A program made the translations under genes and the position numbers. Below are positions 25,515 to 34,940 of a stretch of 64,000 nucleotides of DNA, piece by piece (position 1 is the stretch's first letter; each line of letters starts with the position of its first letter). The stretch is from UBA5078 sp040384465. Lineage in GTDB: Bacteria > Pseudomonadota > Gammaproteobacteria > Pseudomonadales > Pseudohongiellaceae. Under the pieces are notes generated by a model that was given only the letters and a program-made list of their open reading frames with translations, was not told the origin of the DNA and did no database searches. Where the stretch lies: positions 310,001-374,000 of the forward strand of contig JAZKJF010000001.1 of NCBI GenBank assembly GCA_040384465.1. The letters are read 5' to 3'.

Positions 25515-26720
25515 ATGACTCGAATCCCAAGCCCGCGCGCGCTTTTCGATACGCTTGAGGAAATGCCCAATCCTTTCAAACATCCTGTGCAAAGCATCGC
25601 GCATCTGTTGTCCGACCCTGTCGAGAATGCTCTCGCGGACTATCAGCTCGCCAACGAGTTTCTCTACAGTTATCGCGGCAGCCCAGACACTTTCTCCACC
25701 TATCGCCGCGAAATCGAGCACTTCCTGCAATGGTGCTGGCTGGTGGCCCGCAAAGCCGTGGGCGCCATCCAGCGCGAAGATATTGAAGCCTATGTCGAAT
25801 TCGCCAGACAGCCGCCAGCAACCTGGATCGGCGAGAAAAATGTTGCCCGCTTCGTCACCCGCAATGGCCAACGCGAACCGAATGAAGAATGGCGCCCTTA
25901 CGTCTTCGCGGGAGGGGGATATGTCTGTTCACAGTCAGCACTGCAGTCATTGTTCAGCGTCCTGAGCAGCTACTTCAACTTCCTGATTCAGGAGAAGCAC
26001 GTCGCCGCCAACCCGGTGGCGCAGATTCGCCAGAAGAGCAAGTTCCTGCGTAAACACCAGGCAAAAGGCCAGGGACGGCGTCTCTCCCCGGTCCAGTGGT
26101 CCTGTGTGATTGAAGCCGCAGAAGACCTGGCGAAAGCCGATGCCGTCACTCACGAACGCACCTTGTTCATCATGAATGCGCTGTTTGCCATGTACCTGCG
26201 CATCTCCGAACTGGTGGAGACCTCACGTTGGGCGCCACAAATGGGACACTTCCAGCCTGATCAGGAAGGTAACTGGTGGTTCACCACCGTCGGCAAAGGC
26301 AACAAGGAGCGGGAAGTCTCCGTGAGCAATGCCATGCTCGATGCCTTGCGCCGCTACCGATTGTCCCGTGGGCTGAGCGCCCTTCCCACGCCGGGAGAGA
26401 CAACTGCGCTGATCCACAAAACCAGAGGCAAAGGCGGTATCACCAGCACGCGGCAGATCCGTGGCATCGTGCAGAAATGTTTCGATTGCGCGGGAGAAAA
26501 ACTACGCAAAGGCGATTTTCCTGAAGAAGCAGAAAGGTTGGGCGCGGCCACTGTCCACTGGCTGCGCCACACGGGGATCTCGGAAGACGTCAAATTCCGC
26601 CCCCGGGAGCATGTGCGTGACGATGCCGGACACGGTTCCAGCGCCATTACTGATCGCTATATCGATGTCGAACGCACGGAACGTCACGCGACCGCGAGAC
26701 ACAAGCAGATCAAGGACTAA
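25515..26720 (+). CDS. Tyrosine site-specific recombinase
   Basis: 401 aa. A SAM-like N-terminal core-binding domain (about 40-190) precedes a full catalytic domain: Arg229 (YLRISEL), Lys261 (VGKGNKERE), His348-x-x-Arg351 (VHWLRHTG), His373 (GHGSS) and nucleophile Tyr382 (TDRYIDV). All six residues are present, so it should be active. It is not XerC or XerD by context or sequence. No phage, transposon or attachment-site features lie beside it. It is divergent from modA across a 122-base gap. A gap of 159 bases to prc follows. Confidence 0.85.
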   Translation: MTRIPSPRALFDTLEEMPNPFKHPVQSIAHLLSDPVENALADYQLANEFLYSYRGSPDTFSTYRREIEHFLQWCWLVARKAVGAIQREDIEAYVEFARQPPATWIGEKNVARFVTRNGQREPNEEWRPYVFAGGGYVCSQSALQSLFSVLSSYFNFLIQEKHVAANPVAQIRQKSKFLRKHQAKGQGRRLSPVQWSCVIEAAEDLAKADAVTHERTLFIMNALFAMYLRISELVETSRWAPQMGHFQPDQEGNWWFTTVGKGNKEREVSVSNAMLDALRRYRLSRGLSALPTPGETTALIHKTRGKGGITSTRQIRGIVQKCFDCAGEKLRKGDFPEEAERLGAATVHWLRHTGISEDVKFRPREHVRDDAGHGSSAITDRYIDVERTERHATARHKQIKD

Positions 26721-26879
26721 ACCCTGCAGGAACATGGAAAAAATCACAAACGGTAACTTCCTGAGTAATCCGCTTCGCGCTAGACTCGGCGAAGCAGTAA
26801 ACTTCAATGAAAGTCGCCATTTAGTGCTGGCATTTGGAGTGACGGTTCTTTATAAGGTATTTAACACACAGACTATCTG

Positions 26880-29135
26880 ATGGTGCGGTGCGATATGAAA
26901 AGGTCAGTCATTACAGTTTCAAGAAAATTCGGACTGAGTACCGTTCGCGGCAAGAGCAAGCTCGCGTCAGCAATTACTTTCACGCTGCTGCTGGGCGCAG
27001 GGTCACTGCACGCGCAGGTGGAGACTCCGGAAGTCGCCACGCTGAACCCCGTGCTAGAGCTTGATGCGCTGTACAACGAGCTGTCGTCCGAGCCCGTCTA
27101 CGGTCAAACCGCTGCCGCACTGCTGGCGGAGCTGGAAGAGAAGCACTACTCCCGCGTCCTCTTCGATGACCAGTTCTCGCAAAAAGTCTTCGACGCTTTC
27201 ATTGAAGGATTGGACAGTTCCAAACTGTATTTCCTGCAGTCCGACATCGACGCCCTTAGCGTGTACCGTAACGGTCTTGATGACACACTTAAAAGCGGCA
27301 GCATCGATCCCGCCTTCGAGATCTACAATCTTTACTACAAGCGTCTGCTGGAGCGTCTGATCTACTCCGTCAACCACGTCGAAAACTCTCTGGACACCGT
27401 TGATTTCAGTATCGATGAGTCCATCGAGATCGACCGTGAGGAAGCGCCTTACGCGACCACAACGGCGGAGCTGGACGAACTCTGGAGACAGCGCGTCAAG
27501 AATAGCGCTCTGAGCCTGAAGCTTGCGAATCTGGACCTTCCCACGATCAAGGAAAGGCTGAGCAAGCGTTATCGCACCCAGCTCAATCAAGTGCTCATGA
27601 CCAACAACCGCGACATTTTTCAGTCGTACCTTGCCACAGTTGCCAGCACGATCGACCCGCACACCAGTTATTTCTCGCCACGTGAGTCCGAGAACTTCAA
27701 CATGGGCCTGCGCCTCTCTCTGCAGGGAATCGGCGCCCAGCTGACGACTGAAGACGAATACACCAAAGTGGTCGAACTGATCAAAGGCGGTCCGGCGGAG
27801 CGCGGCAACGACCTGCAAGCAGGTGACCGCATCATCGGTATCGCCCAGGGCGTTGACGGCGAAATGAAAGATGTCATCGGTCTGCGTCTGGACGATGTTG
27901 TCGATCAAATCCGTGGTGAGAAAGACACTGTCGTGCGTCTGAACGTCATCCCGGCCGAAGCAACCGGTGAGACAGAAGCGCATATTGTCAGCATCACTCG
28001 CGATACTGTGAAGCTGGAAGATCAGTCCGCCAAGAAAGAAGTGATTGAAGTAACCTACAACGAAGGCACCTACAAAGTTGGCGTCATCAAGCTGCCTACT
28101 TTCTATTTCGATTTCGAAGCCGCTTCCGCTGGACAGCCTGACTTCAAGAGTTCCACCCGTGACGTGAAAGTGTTGCTGGAAGAGCTGAAAGCCGAAGGCG
28201 TTGATGCAGTGGTCATGGATCTGCGCGACAACGGCGGTGGTTCGCTCACCGAGGCGAACGACCTGGTAGGGTTGTTTATCGACACCGGCAACACGGTGCA
28301 GATTCGCTACTCCGGGCTGCGTAATGGTTTCGTCCGCGCCTATGGTGACGGCAATCCGGAAGTGACTTATGACGGTCCTCTGGGTGTGCTGGTCAACCGT
28401 GCCAGCGCCTCCGCCTCAGAGATATTTGCCGGCGCGATTCAAGACTACCAGCGCGGCCTTATTCTGGGCGGACAGACGTTCGGCAAGGGTACCGTGCAGG
28501 AAATCATTCCGATGGAGTACGGCCAGGTAAAACTGACCCGCTCCAAATTCTATCGAATCTCCGGTGCCAGTACCCAGCACCGTGGTGTGATGCCTGACAT
28601 CGCCTTCCCTGATCGCTACACAGCCATTGAAGAAATGGGTGAGAGCAATCTGGATGGTGCCCTGCCTTGGGATACCGTGCGTCCGGTGGAGTACAACACC
28701 TACTTCCCGATCAAGGATGTGCTGCCCAATTTGCAGACTCTGCACAACGAACGTGTCGCTGCTGATCCTGACTTTATCTATCTGAGCAATCAGATTGAAC
28801 GCACCAAGGAATTACGCGAGAGAACGACCCTCTCTCTCAATGAGGCTGTGGTCAGAAAAGAGCGCGATGACAATCGTCTCGAAGAGTTCAATGCCAACAA
28901 CATGCGCCTGTTCCTCAAAGGCCTGCCTGTCGAGGAATGGAAGGAACCGACGGAAGAGGAACTCGATCCGGATGCAGATATCGCAGTGACCGATGAAGAA
29001 GAGGCTGAGGAAAACAAGGAAGAAGATCCGCTGCTGGTGGAAAGCAGCTATGTCCTGATCGACATGGCGCAACTACTGGGCAGCCCGATGACAGCCGATG
29101 TCGTCAGCACAGGTCTGAACGCCGCGTCACGCTAA
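26880..29135 (+). CDS. prc: Tail-specific (C-terminal processing) protease Prc
   Basis: 751 aa periplasmic S41 protease that trims or degrades proteins with nonpolar C-termini, including penicillin-binding protein 3 and MepS in E. coli. A signal peptide ends ...LGAGSLHAQ; a helical N-terminal domain, a PDZ domain (about 255-335) and the S41 domain follow. The catalytic dyad is Ser511 (NRASASASE) and Lys536 (TFGKGTVQ), 25 residues apart as in E. coli. The C-terminus carries an acidic insert (EEELDPDADIAVTDEEEAEE). Start at 26880; an ATG at 26895 is an alternative. Neither has a clear Shine-Dalgarno. Confidence 0.93.
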   Translation: MVRCDMKRSVITVSRKFGLSTVRGKSKLASAITFTLLLGAGSLHAQVETPEVATLNPVLELDALYNELSSEPVYGQTAAALLAELEEKHYSRVLFDDQFSQKVFDAFIEGLDSSKLYFLQSDIDALSVYRNGLDDTLKSGSIDPAFEIYNLYYKRLLERLIYSVNHVENSLDTVDFSIDESIEIDREEAPYATTTAELDELWRQRVKNSALSLKLANLDLPTIKERLSKRYRTQLNQVLMTNNRDIFQSYLATVASTIDPHTSYFSPRESENFNMGLRLSLQGIGAQLTTEDEYTKVVELIKGGPAERGNDLQAGDRIIGIAQGVDGEMKDVIGLRLDDVVDQIRGEKDTVVRLNVIPAEATGETEAHIVSITRDTVKLEDQSAKKEVIEVTYNEGTYKVGVIKLPTFYFDFEAASAGQPDFKSSTRDVKVLLEELKAEGVDAVVMDLRDNGGGSLTEANDLVGLFIDTGNTVQIRYSGLRNGFVRAYGDGNPEVTYDGPLGVLVNRASASASEIFAGAIQDYQRGLILGGQTFGKGTVQEIIPMEYGQVKLTRSKFYRISGASTQHRGVMPDIAFPDRYTAIEEMGESNLDGALPWDTVRPVEYNTYFPIKDVLPNLQTLHNERVAADPDFIYLSNQIERTKELRERTTLSLNEAVVRKERDDNRLEEFNANNMRLFLKGLPVEEWKEPTEEELDPDADIAVTDEEEAEENKEEDPLLVESSYVLIDMAQLLGSPMTADVVSTGLNAASR

Positions 29136-29157
29136 ACCCGTTCTAAAACGCTGCTTC

Positions 29158-29189
29158 AAAAAAAGGCCCTCAAGTGAGGGCCTTTTTTA
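29158..29189. terminator. Bidirectional intrinsic terminator between prc and the DUF5916 gene
   Basis: Stem GGCCCTC/GAGGGCC (29165-29171 with 29176-29182), loop AAGT, an A-run before and a T-run after. The A/T symmetry makes it work on both strands, which suits the convergent genes on each side. Confidence 0.93.
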
Positions 29190-29208
29190 TTCCAGCCATT
29201 GATGCCTG

Positions 29209-31650
29209 TCAGGAACCAAGCCGGTAACGCAACTTGACCACCAGCTGACTACCCAGCGGATTATCCCAGGAATTCTCGAACATCTCGTCGAACTGCATCA
29301 GCGCACTACGACGGTTGTCCCCCTTCGTGTACACCACGAAGAGATCAGACAACGGTGCAATCTGCCAGCGATAACGCAGTTGAAAATTCAACTGCGACAA
29401 TCCAAAGCTGTCCGTCGGGCCAACTGGTTTCGGGACTTTCACGAGATCGCGGTTCTTGGTCGGCAAATGACTGGGCAGGTTGTAGAACTCATCCTCTACC
29501 GCCTCAATCCCCACCCACTGCAAGGCCATGCTCAACTGCTGACGCGAGGACAGGAAGTAATCGAAGGTCATGTCCAGACGCCATTGATCTGCATCAAAGG
29601 TCGTGAAATTCTGACGTTCTTGATGCAGAAGCCAGCCGTTGCGGTCGTCGTAGGTGATGTCGGTGCCGAAGGCAATGTTGTCCCTTGGACGCCAGCTGAT
29701 ACCCGCGTTCGCTTGCTGACTGTCACCGCCAGTAAACTCGCCGGAAGTTCCAAATCCAAACGTGTAACTCACCGGCCGCGCGGTATTGGTCTGATAACTG
29801 AAGCTGGAGTTGACACGTTCGCTGGTGGCGAAAGAGCCATTGCCGAAACTGTTCTGATCATCATAACGCTTGGGAAAGTGCTGTAGCCCGAGGTTGATAC
29901 GATCCAGATTGTTCAAAGTGATGGTCGCTGCCAGCACTGGGAACGCGTTGTTCGTGCGATCTCCGGCGGCGTTTTCCTCATAGCGCAGGAAAGGATTGAA
30001 ACGGAAGTTACGCACCCGTTTCAGATCAGACTTCACCCATTCGAAGCGATACCAGATCTCGCGCGAATCTGCGCGCTCCTGGAAACCAAAGTCGTTGACG
30101 TTGAACGTTTCGTCCAGATAAGTGAGCTGCACCGTGTGGCGCAGGCCTGGCCCTGGCGAGTAGACGATATCCGCGAAAGCGCCACCACCCGAACCACTGT
30201 CATCAGAGTCCGTATTCAGCAGTTGTCCATCGACATTCCAGCGCCCGCCCTGAGTGAGGTAGTGGAAGTCCACTGCATGCACTTCGGCATCCGAATCCGG
30301 ATGCTGCACCAGCGAGCCGATATAGCCAAGTCCACGGTAAGCGGCCCCTTGATTATCTTCATAGATCATGCGGAAGGTGCCGAAATCGCGCCCGTCCTGA
30401 GAGTAGCGCGCATTGCCGACGGCGAATTCACTCTCATCCTCAATGGCTGTCATCAAACCATAACGGACCGCCCCTACCTGCCCTGTTGCCTTCACCGCTC
30501 CCAACAAATCGGCCGGTCGAATGCGTTCGCGTACTGGCAAACTGACACCAGCGGGAAGATCAGGTGCACGTGGCCGAGCACCAATGCGACGCGTGTTGAC
30601 GACGGATAGACGCTTGCCATTAGCACCTGTGGAACGTGGCGTGGTGTTGAATACTTCCTGCCCTTCCTGGAAGAACAGCCGTTTTTCCGGAAAGAAGGTT
30701 TCGTTGGCAGTGAGATTGACCACCACGTTATCGGACTCGGTCGAACCGAAATCAGGGTTGGCAGCGCCAGTCAGCTGAAAATTACTCGAAGGGCGCCAGA
30801 ACACATCGAAACCGGCCTTGTAGTCGACATCACTGTCGATCTCATCGAAGGTGGAAGAGGCGTAAGGAAACACACTCCACTGCTGACGCACATCGACGCC
30901 TTCCAGCTGCAGCAGCGGCAGGTTGCTCATGAAGATGGAATCGGATTCCGGAATCGCGGGCCAGGCCCAGGTCTGGTTCAAGTGCGCCACTTTACGCTCG
31001 GTGTAGATGCCAATACGGCGTACACCATCCTCGCGCGGCATCGCCATCTGCCCCCAGGGAATGAAAAATTCCGCAGACCAGCCCGTGGCGGTTTCCTGCG
31101 TGGCGCCATACCAGGCACCATCCCATTGCGTGCTGTATTGACGCTCAGGCAGCACGGTGCCGTCGGCCTGGTTGTCTCCCAAGCCCAGTGACATCCAATA
31201 GGCAAAGAGTCCTTCGCCGGAGGTGTCCAGTGTGATAGACACTTTGTCACGGTTCAGCGCGATGTTGTCGCGTGTGCTGATGCGCTGCACGATGGTATCG
31301 GCAGGCTGGTCCATATCGAAGGAGATGTACATCCCTCTCTCGGTATAGAAGATTCGTGCATCGGTGTCATAAGGCACACCGTCGAGAGTCTCGGGATCGA
31401 TGACCCGCATCTGGTTGATGGGGGCGACCCGGCCCCACGCGGACTCGTCGATAGCGCCGTCGACATCGATGTCCACTTCAGCATGATCGAAACGCTGCAG
31501 AGGAATGGCCGGGCCTCTGCCGAGGCTGACCTCAACACCTGTATCAGGGGTATTGGAGGAATTTCCAGGAGCTTGTGCGTGGGAAAGATTGCCGAGAAGC
31601 AAACAACTTAATACGGAGGGTACTGCCATGCGGTAATTCAAACGACTCAC
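29209..31650 (-). CDS. DUF5916-type outer-membrane protein with CBM9-like domain
   Basis: 813 aa. A signal peptide (MSRLNYRMAVPSVLSCLLLGNLSHAQA) precedes a beta-sandwich like carbohydrate-binding family 9 (about 55-230: VDIDVDGAIDESAWGRVAP, FIPWGQM). The remainder looks like a large outer-membrane beta-barrel: alternating polar/aromatic strands such as NPDFGSTESDNVVVNLTANETFFPEKRLFFQEG, and a last strand VVKLRYRLGS. DUF5916 proteins are uncharacterised and often sit near peptidases. It stands alone, 108 bases downstream of the VOC gene on the same strand. Substrate unknown. Confidence 0.8.
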   Translation of the reverse strand: MSRLNYRMAVPSVLSCLLLGNLSHAQAPGNSSNTPDTGVEVSLGRGPAIPLQRFDHAEVDIDVDGAIDESAWGRVAPINQMRVIDPETLDGVPYDTDARIFYTERGMYISFDMDQPADTIVQRISTRDNIALNRDKVSITLDTSGEGLFAYWMSLGLGDNQADGTVLPERQYSTQWDGAWYGATQETATGWSAEFFIPWGQMAMPREDGVRRIGIYTERKVAHLNQTWAWPAIPESDSIFMSNLPLLQLEGVDVRQQWSVFPYASSTFDEIDSDVDYKAGFDVFWRPSSNFQLTGAANPDFGSTESDNVVVNLTANETFFPEKRLFFQEGQEVFNTTPRSTGANGKRLSVVNTRRIGARPRAPDLPAGVSLPVRERIRPADLLGAVKATGQVGAVRYGLMTAIEDESEFAVGNARYSQDGRDFGTFRMIYEDNQGAAYRGLGYIGSLVQHPDSDAEVHAVDFHYLTQGGRWNVDGQLLNTDSDDSGSGGGAFADIVYSPGPGLRHTVQLTYLDETFNVNDFGFQERADSREIWYRFEWVKSDLKRVRNFRFNPFLRYEENAAGDRTNNAFPVLAATITLNNLDRINLGLQHFPKRYDDQNSFGNGSFATSERVNSSFSYQTNTARPVSYTFGFGTSGEFTGGDSQQANAGISWRPRDNIAFGTDITYDDRNGWLLHQERQNFTTFDADQWRLDMTFDYFLSSRQQLSMALQWVGIEAVEDEFYNLPSHLPTKNRDLVKVPKPVGPTDSFGLSQLNFQLRYRWQIAPLSDLFVVYTKGDNRRSALMQFDEMFENSWDNPLGSQLVVKLRYRLGS

Positions 31651-31758
31651 CTTATTCCTTAGATGGATGATCGCTGAATAGCCCCCAATTCAGCCCGAAG
31701 AAGCCGCAAGAATAAACGGCCTCTTCGCATGAGTCCACCTTAAAGGTTTAGCGACTGC

Positions 31759-32826
31759 TCAGGCGCACTGGTCGCCGAGGTAACCTCCCCCTCCGCAGTA
31801 ATCCACATGCTGCAACTGAATATGCAATCCGTCCGGGTCCGAGAAATAGAGTTCTGGTGTTCCGCCTTCTGCACCGCCACGATTCGGCATGCGCATGCTG
31901 ACCCAGTGCGACAACGGTGGCGTCACCGAAGCATCTGCGCGGGCACTCAAGCCATAGCCGGTGAGTTTGGCCAGCATGGCGTCCACATCGAACTCGGTGA
32001 CGCTCAAACTGACGTGATCGATGCGGCCCGGTTGCGTGGGCGCCGCTTCCTGTGCTCCGCCGACATACATCAAAAACTGCTTGCCATCGCCGACCCCCAC
32101 CGTCGGAGAGTTCGGCCCCTGGAAGGATTGATACTGCAGACCGAACAGATCCAGATAGAACTGGTTGGCGCGCGGGCTGTGGGTCATGTAATTGGTAAAG
32201 TGATTGATATCGACCAAAGACATCAGGCCCACTGCATTCGCTGCCTCTGGCGCCTCGCACTGCTCGCCCAACGTACCGGTTCCACCACAATGCGCGGGGC
32301 TGCATAACTGAAAAACCAGTCCTTCCGGATCAGCAAAGAATAGATCGACGGCGTTGGCGTCGGGACGCTCGCGTCTCCAGCTGCGCATGGCTAGTGCCAA
32401 TGATGACTGCCCCGGTTGCAGTGCGGCAGAAGGAGCAATGCCGTGCGCTGCCAGTCTCGTTGTCATCGCATCCAGATTGAAGTCAGGGGTGCTGATGCCA
32501 ATGTGGCTGATACCTGGCACCTCTCCGGCACTCACGGGAGTCAGCGAGAAAAACGCCGGTCCGGCACCGATCTGCAAACACACCGTATCGCCCTGCCGAG
32601 CGATGATCGGCGCGCCAAACAGATCCTGATAGAACGCCACTGAACGTGCCACGTCGGTGACACGCAGACCGAAGGTGTGCAGCTTGTGAATGCGCACGGG
32701 ACTCGGCGCGCTTTGTGCCAGCAGTCGGGGAGAAATACAAGAAGCCGTCACCAGCTTCAGTACATTGCGGCGGGAAATGCCTTTACGCAGAGTGGTCTGC
32801 GCTTTGTCTGTCGTTGAGATATTCAT
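31759..32826 (-). CDS. Exported protein with two VOC (glyoxalase-fold) domains
   Basis: 355 aa from the ATG at 32826 with AAGGAG upstream. A Tat-type signal (SRRNVLKLV at 18-26) predicts export of a folded protein, perhaps with metal. Two VOC halves follow: IHKLHTFGLRVTDVARSVAFYQDLFG (about 46-171) and VDINHFTNYMTHSPRANQFYLDLFG (about 205-340). Each half ends with the same tail, C-G-G-x-G-x-L-G-x-Q-C (180-190 and 344-354). VOC proteins include dioxygenases, isomerases and resistance proteins; no specific activity can be assigned. It lies 49 bases downstream of the M20 peptidase. Confidence 0.82.
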   Translation of the reverse strand: MNISTTDKAQTTLRKGISRRNVLKLVTASCISPRLLAQSAPSPVRIHKLHTFGLRVTDVARSVAFYQDLFGAPIIARQGDTVCLQIGAGPAFFSLTPVSAGEVPGISHIGISTPDFNLDAMTTRLAAHGIAPSAALQPGQSSLALAMRSWRRERPDANAVDLFFADPEGLVFQLCSPAHCGGTGTLGEQCEAPEAANAVGLMSLVDINHFTNYMTHSPRANQFYLDLFGLQYQSFQGPNSPTVGVGDGKQFLMYVGGAQEAAPTQPGRIDHVSLSVTEFDVDAMLAKLTGYGLSARADASVTPPLSHWVSMRMPNRGGAEGGTPELYFSDPDGLHIQLQHVDYCGGGGYLGDQCA

Positions 32827-32875
32827 ATTGTTATTCTCCTTTTCAACGGTAGAAAACTTATAGCACGGAAAACTG

Positions 32876-34189
32876 TCAAGGCGTGCGTGCTTCCAACTGC
32901 GGTGCACTCACTGCGTCCATGCCGACCAGCCCCAGTGTGAGCAACAAGGCCATCTGAGGCCCGCGCTGCGAGTCGCTCGGATCAAACCATTCCTCCGGCG
33001 CATGCTCGCCACCACTGCTGCCACCGCCGGTAATGGTGATCGCCGGGACTCCCAGTGCCATGGGGATATTGGCGTCGGTGCTGGAGGTGCGCAGTCCCTG
33101 CAATTCTCCGCCGACTGCGGCCATCGCCAGTGTCGCCACCTGCACGATGGGGCTGTCTACCGCTGTGCTGCCTGAAGGACGATCACCGATCAGCCGAAAC
33201 TCGGCGGTAATCTCGCCATTGTTGTGCCAGCGGGTGTTTTCTTCTGCGACACCGGCTTGCACAGCGGTTTTGACACGCTCTTCCAACCGCTGCAGTTCGC
33301 CTGCATCGTTGGAGCGCATGTCCAGTTCGAAGGCGGCGTGCGCAGCAATGGAGTTGACGGAGGTTCCTCCAGTCACTGTTCCTACGGTGAAGGTGGTCTT
33401 CGGGTCTACAGGCGTTTCCAGATCGCCGATCTTCGCAATCGCCCGCCCCATGGCGTGAATGGCGCTGACCATGCCGAAGGCACTGAAGGAGTGGCCACCC
33501 GGCCCGCTGAACACCACCTCAAAGCGACGGCTGCCTGTCGCTCCTGTGGTGATGCTGCTCAATCCTGAACCGTCAATCGACACAAAACCATCGATCTCTG
33601 GATGATCGCGAAAGACTGCCTTGATACCACGCAGATCGCCGAGCCCCTCCTCGCCCACACTGGCGATGAACAGGATATCGCCGACGGTCGTAATGGCACT
33701 TTTGTGCAGCGTTTCGAGCAGCGTCAGCAATACCGTCAGACCACGGCCATCGTCGCTGATGCCGGGCGCGAAGTAGCGCCCGTCACGAAACTCGACGGCG
33801 AGATCTGTCTCCAGAGGGAACACTGTGTCCAGATGCGCAGAGACAACCAGCAGCGGGCCACTACCGGTGCCTTTGCGCAGACCGAGCACATTGCCCTCTG
33901 CGTCGATATAGGCATCCGGCAATCCGCGTCGTCGCATCTGCTGCAGGAAATACTCCGCACGTTGCTGTTCCAGGAATGGTGGCGCTGGAATCTCGGTCAA
34001 GCGTATCTGTTCCGCAATGGTCTCGGCCTCGCTGGCAGCGATGGCGTTCAGCGCCTGCTGTACCTGCGCGTTGCCATGCAGCCGGGCTAACGCATCTTCA
34101 ATGCCGCGATGATCTGCATCGGCAGACCACGCGACAGTAGAAGCCGTCAACATCAGAGCGGCATACAGCGTCTGGCGAAACGAGATCAT
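32876..34189 (-). CDS. Exported M20-family metallopeptidase
   Basis: 437 aa from the ATG at 34189, which has AGGAG 5 bases upstream. A signal peptide (MISFRQTLYAALMLTASTVAWSA) sends it to the periplasm. Di-zinc site residues: His-Asp in SAHLDTVFP, Asp in ISDDGRG, the catalytic Glu-Glu in SVGEEGLGDLRG, and the last histidine in SSGGEHAPEEWF. A dimerisation domain is inserted in the middle. The PepT/PepV-like M20 family hydrolyses small peptides or acyl-amino acids. It sits between the PEBP and VOC genes with short gaps, so an operon is likely. Confidence 0.9.
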   Translation of the reverse strand: MISFRQTLYAALMLTASTVAWSADADHRGIEDALARLHGNAQVQQALNAIAASEAETIAEQIRLTEIPAPPFLEQQRAEYFLQQMRRRGLPDAYIDAEGNVLGLRKGTGSGPLLVVSAHLDTVFPLETDLAVEFRDGRYFAPGISDDGRGLTVLLTLLETLHKSAITTVGDILFIASVGEEGLGDLRGIKAVFRDHPEIDGFVSIDGSGLSSITTGATGSRRFEVVFSGPGGHSFSAFGMVSAIHAMGRAIAKIGDLETPVDPKTTFTVGTVTGGTSVNSIAAHAAFELDMRSNDAGELQRLEERVKTAVQAGVAEENTRWHNNGEITAEFRLIGDRPSGSTAVDSPIVQVATLAMAAVGGELQGLRTSSTDANIPMALGVPAITITGGGSSGGEHAPEEWFDPSDSQRGPQMALLLTLGLVGMDAVSAPQLEARTP

Positions 34190-34202
34190 CAACACTCCTG
34201 GG

Positions 34203-34775
34203 TCATTCCTTCTGTTCGTAATGCCCCATCAGCATGCCGGTGCCCAGCACATGCCCTTCAATGGCTGTCAGCAGATCAGCCTTGTTGAGACCTGGGGCCA
34301 GATTCAGCGCCGCATCCAGTGCGTAGACACGAAAATGGTAGGCGTGCAATTTGCCATCGACAGGAGGGCGTGGACCGAAATAACCCGCCTGGCGCACTCC
34401 GTTCAGACCATTGATCATCCCTGCCAGATCGGCGATGCCTGTGACTTCCGCCTCCTTCATCAGCGCCTCCGGTAGACCAGCAGCCGTCGCGGGAATGTTG
34501 TAGGCGACCCAATGTACGAATGGTTGGGGTGTCGGGGCGACAGGATCATCCATCACCAGTGCCAGTTGCATTGTGCCTGCTGGCAGATTGCTCCAGCTCA
34601 GTTGCGGAGAGACGTTCTCGCCGTAAGCAGAATGTTTCAACGGCACAGTGCCATGATTTTCAAAGGCAGGACTGCTGACGGTGATGGTATCTTCCATCTC
34701 GGCCGCAGAAAGCAGGCTCGACGCCAGTGACAGGCCCAGCATGCAGGCAGCAAGGGTTTTATTGATCAGTTTCAT
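34203..34775 (-). CDS. Exported PEBP/YbhB-family protein
   Basis: 190 aa with a signal peptide (KTLAACMLGLSLASSLLSA). The phosphatidylethanolamine-binding-protein fold is shown by VSPQLSWSNLPAGTMQLALVMDDPVAP and PFVHWVAYNIPA, plus GYFGPRPP. E. coli YbhB and YbcL belong here; the bacterial role is not settled. GGAG lies 7 bases before the ATG. The stop is 13 bases before the M20 gene start, so it heads a PEBP-M20-VOC operon. Confidence 0.9.
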   Translation of the reverse strand: MKLINKTLAACMLGLSLASSLLSAAEMEDTITVSSPAFENHGTVPLKHSAYGENVSPQLSWSNLPAGTMQLALVMDDPVAPTPQPFVHWVAYNIPATAAGLPEALMKEAEVTGIADLAGMINGLNGVRQAGYFGPRPPVDGKLHAYHFRVYALDAALNLAPGLNKADLLTAIEGHVLGTGMLMGHYEQKE

Positions 34776-34815
34776 GACGTCACTCCAGTGAGGGTTGTTT
34801 TACGACGACGTCACT
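34775..34815 (-). promoter_or_regulatory. Repeated GACGTCACT boxes upstream of the PEBP gene
   Basis: The 9-base sequence GACGTCACT occurs at 34776-34784 and again at 34807-34815, 31 bases apart (about three helical turns). The first lies between the Shine-Dalgarno and the start codon; the second overlaps a possible -10 (TATAGT on the minus strand, 34813-34818). An operator is possible; no matching regulator was identified. Confidence 0.35.
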
Positions 34816-34940
34816 ATAGCCTTGGCGCATGCAAAGCAGAAGACGGGAATCACCCGGAAACGACGAGGTGAAGTCAATCGGCACGGTCGATTGGGCGCCC
34901 GATTCCGGCTACCATGGCCTCCTCTTCTCAGGACATCTCT

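Noticed and set aside
25515..26720. Recombinase as the integrase of a genomic island
   Set aside because: No flanking tRNA, direct repeats, cargo genes or composition break could be found beside it.
31748..32305. Open frame of 185 codons overlapping the VOC gene on the same strand
   Set aside because: It is an out-of-frame shadow: Arg-rich composition, no family resemblance, and the VOC frame is clearly coding.
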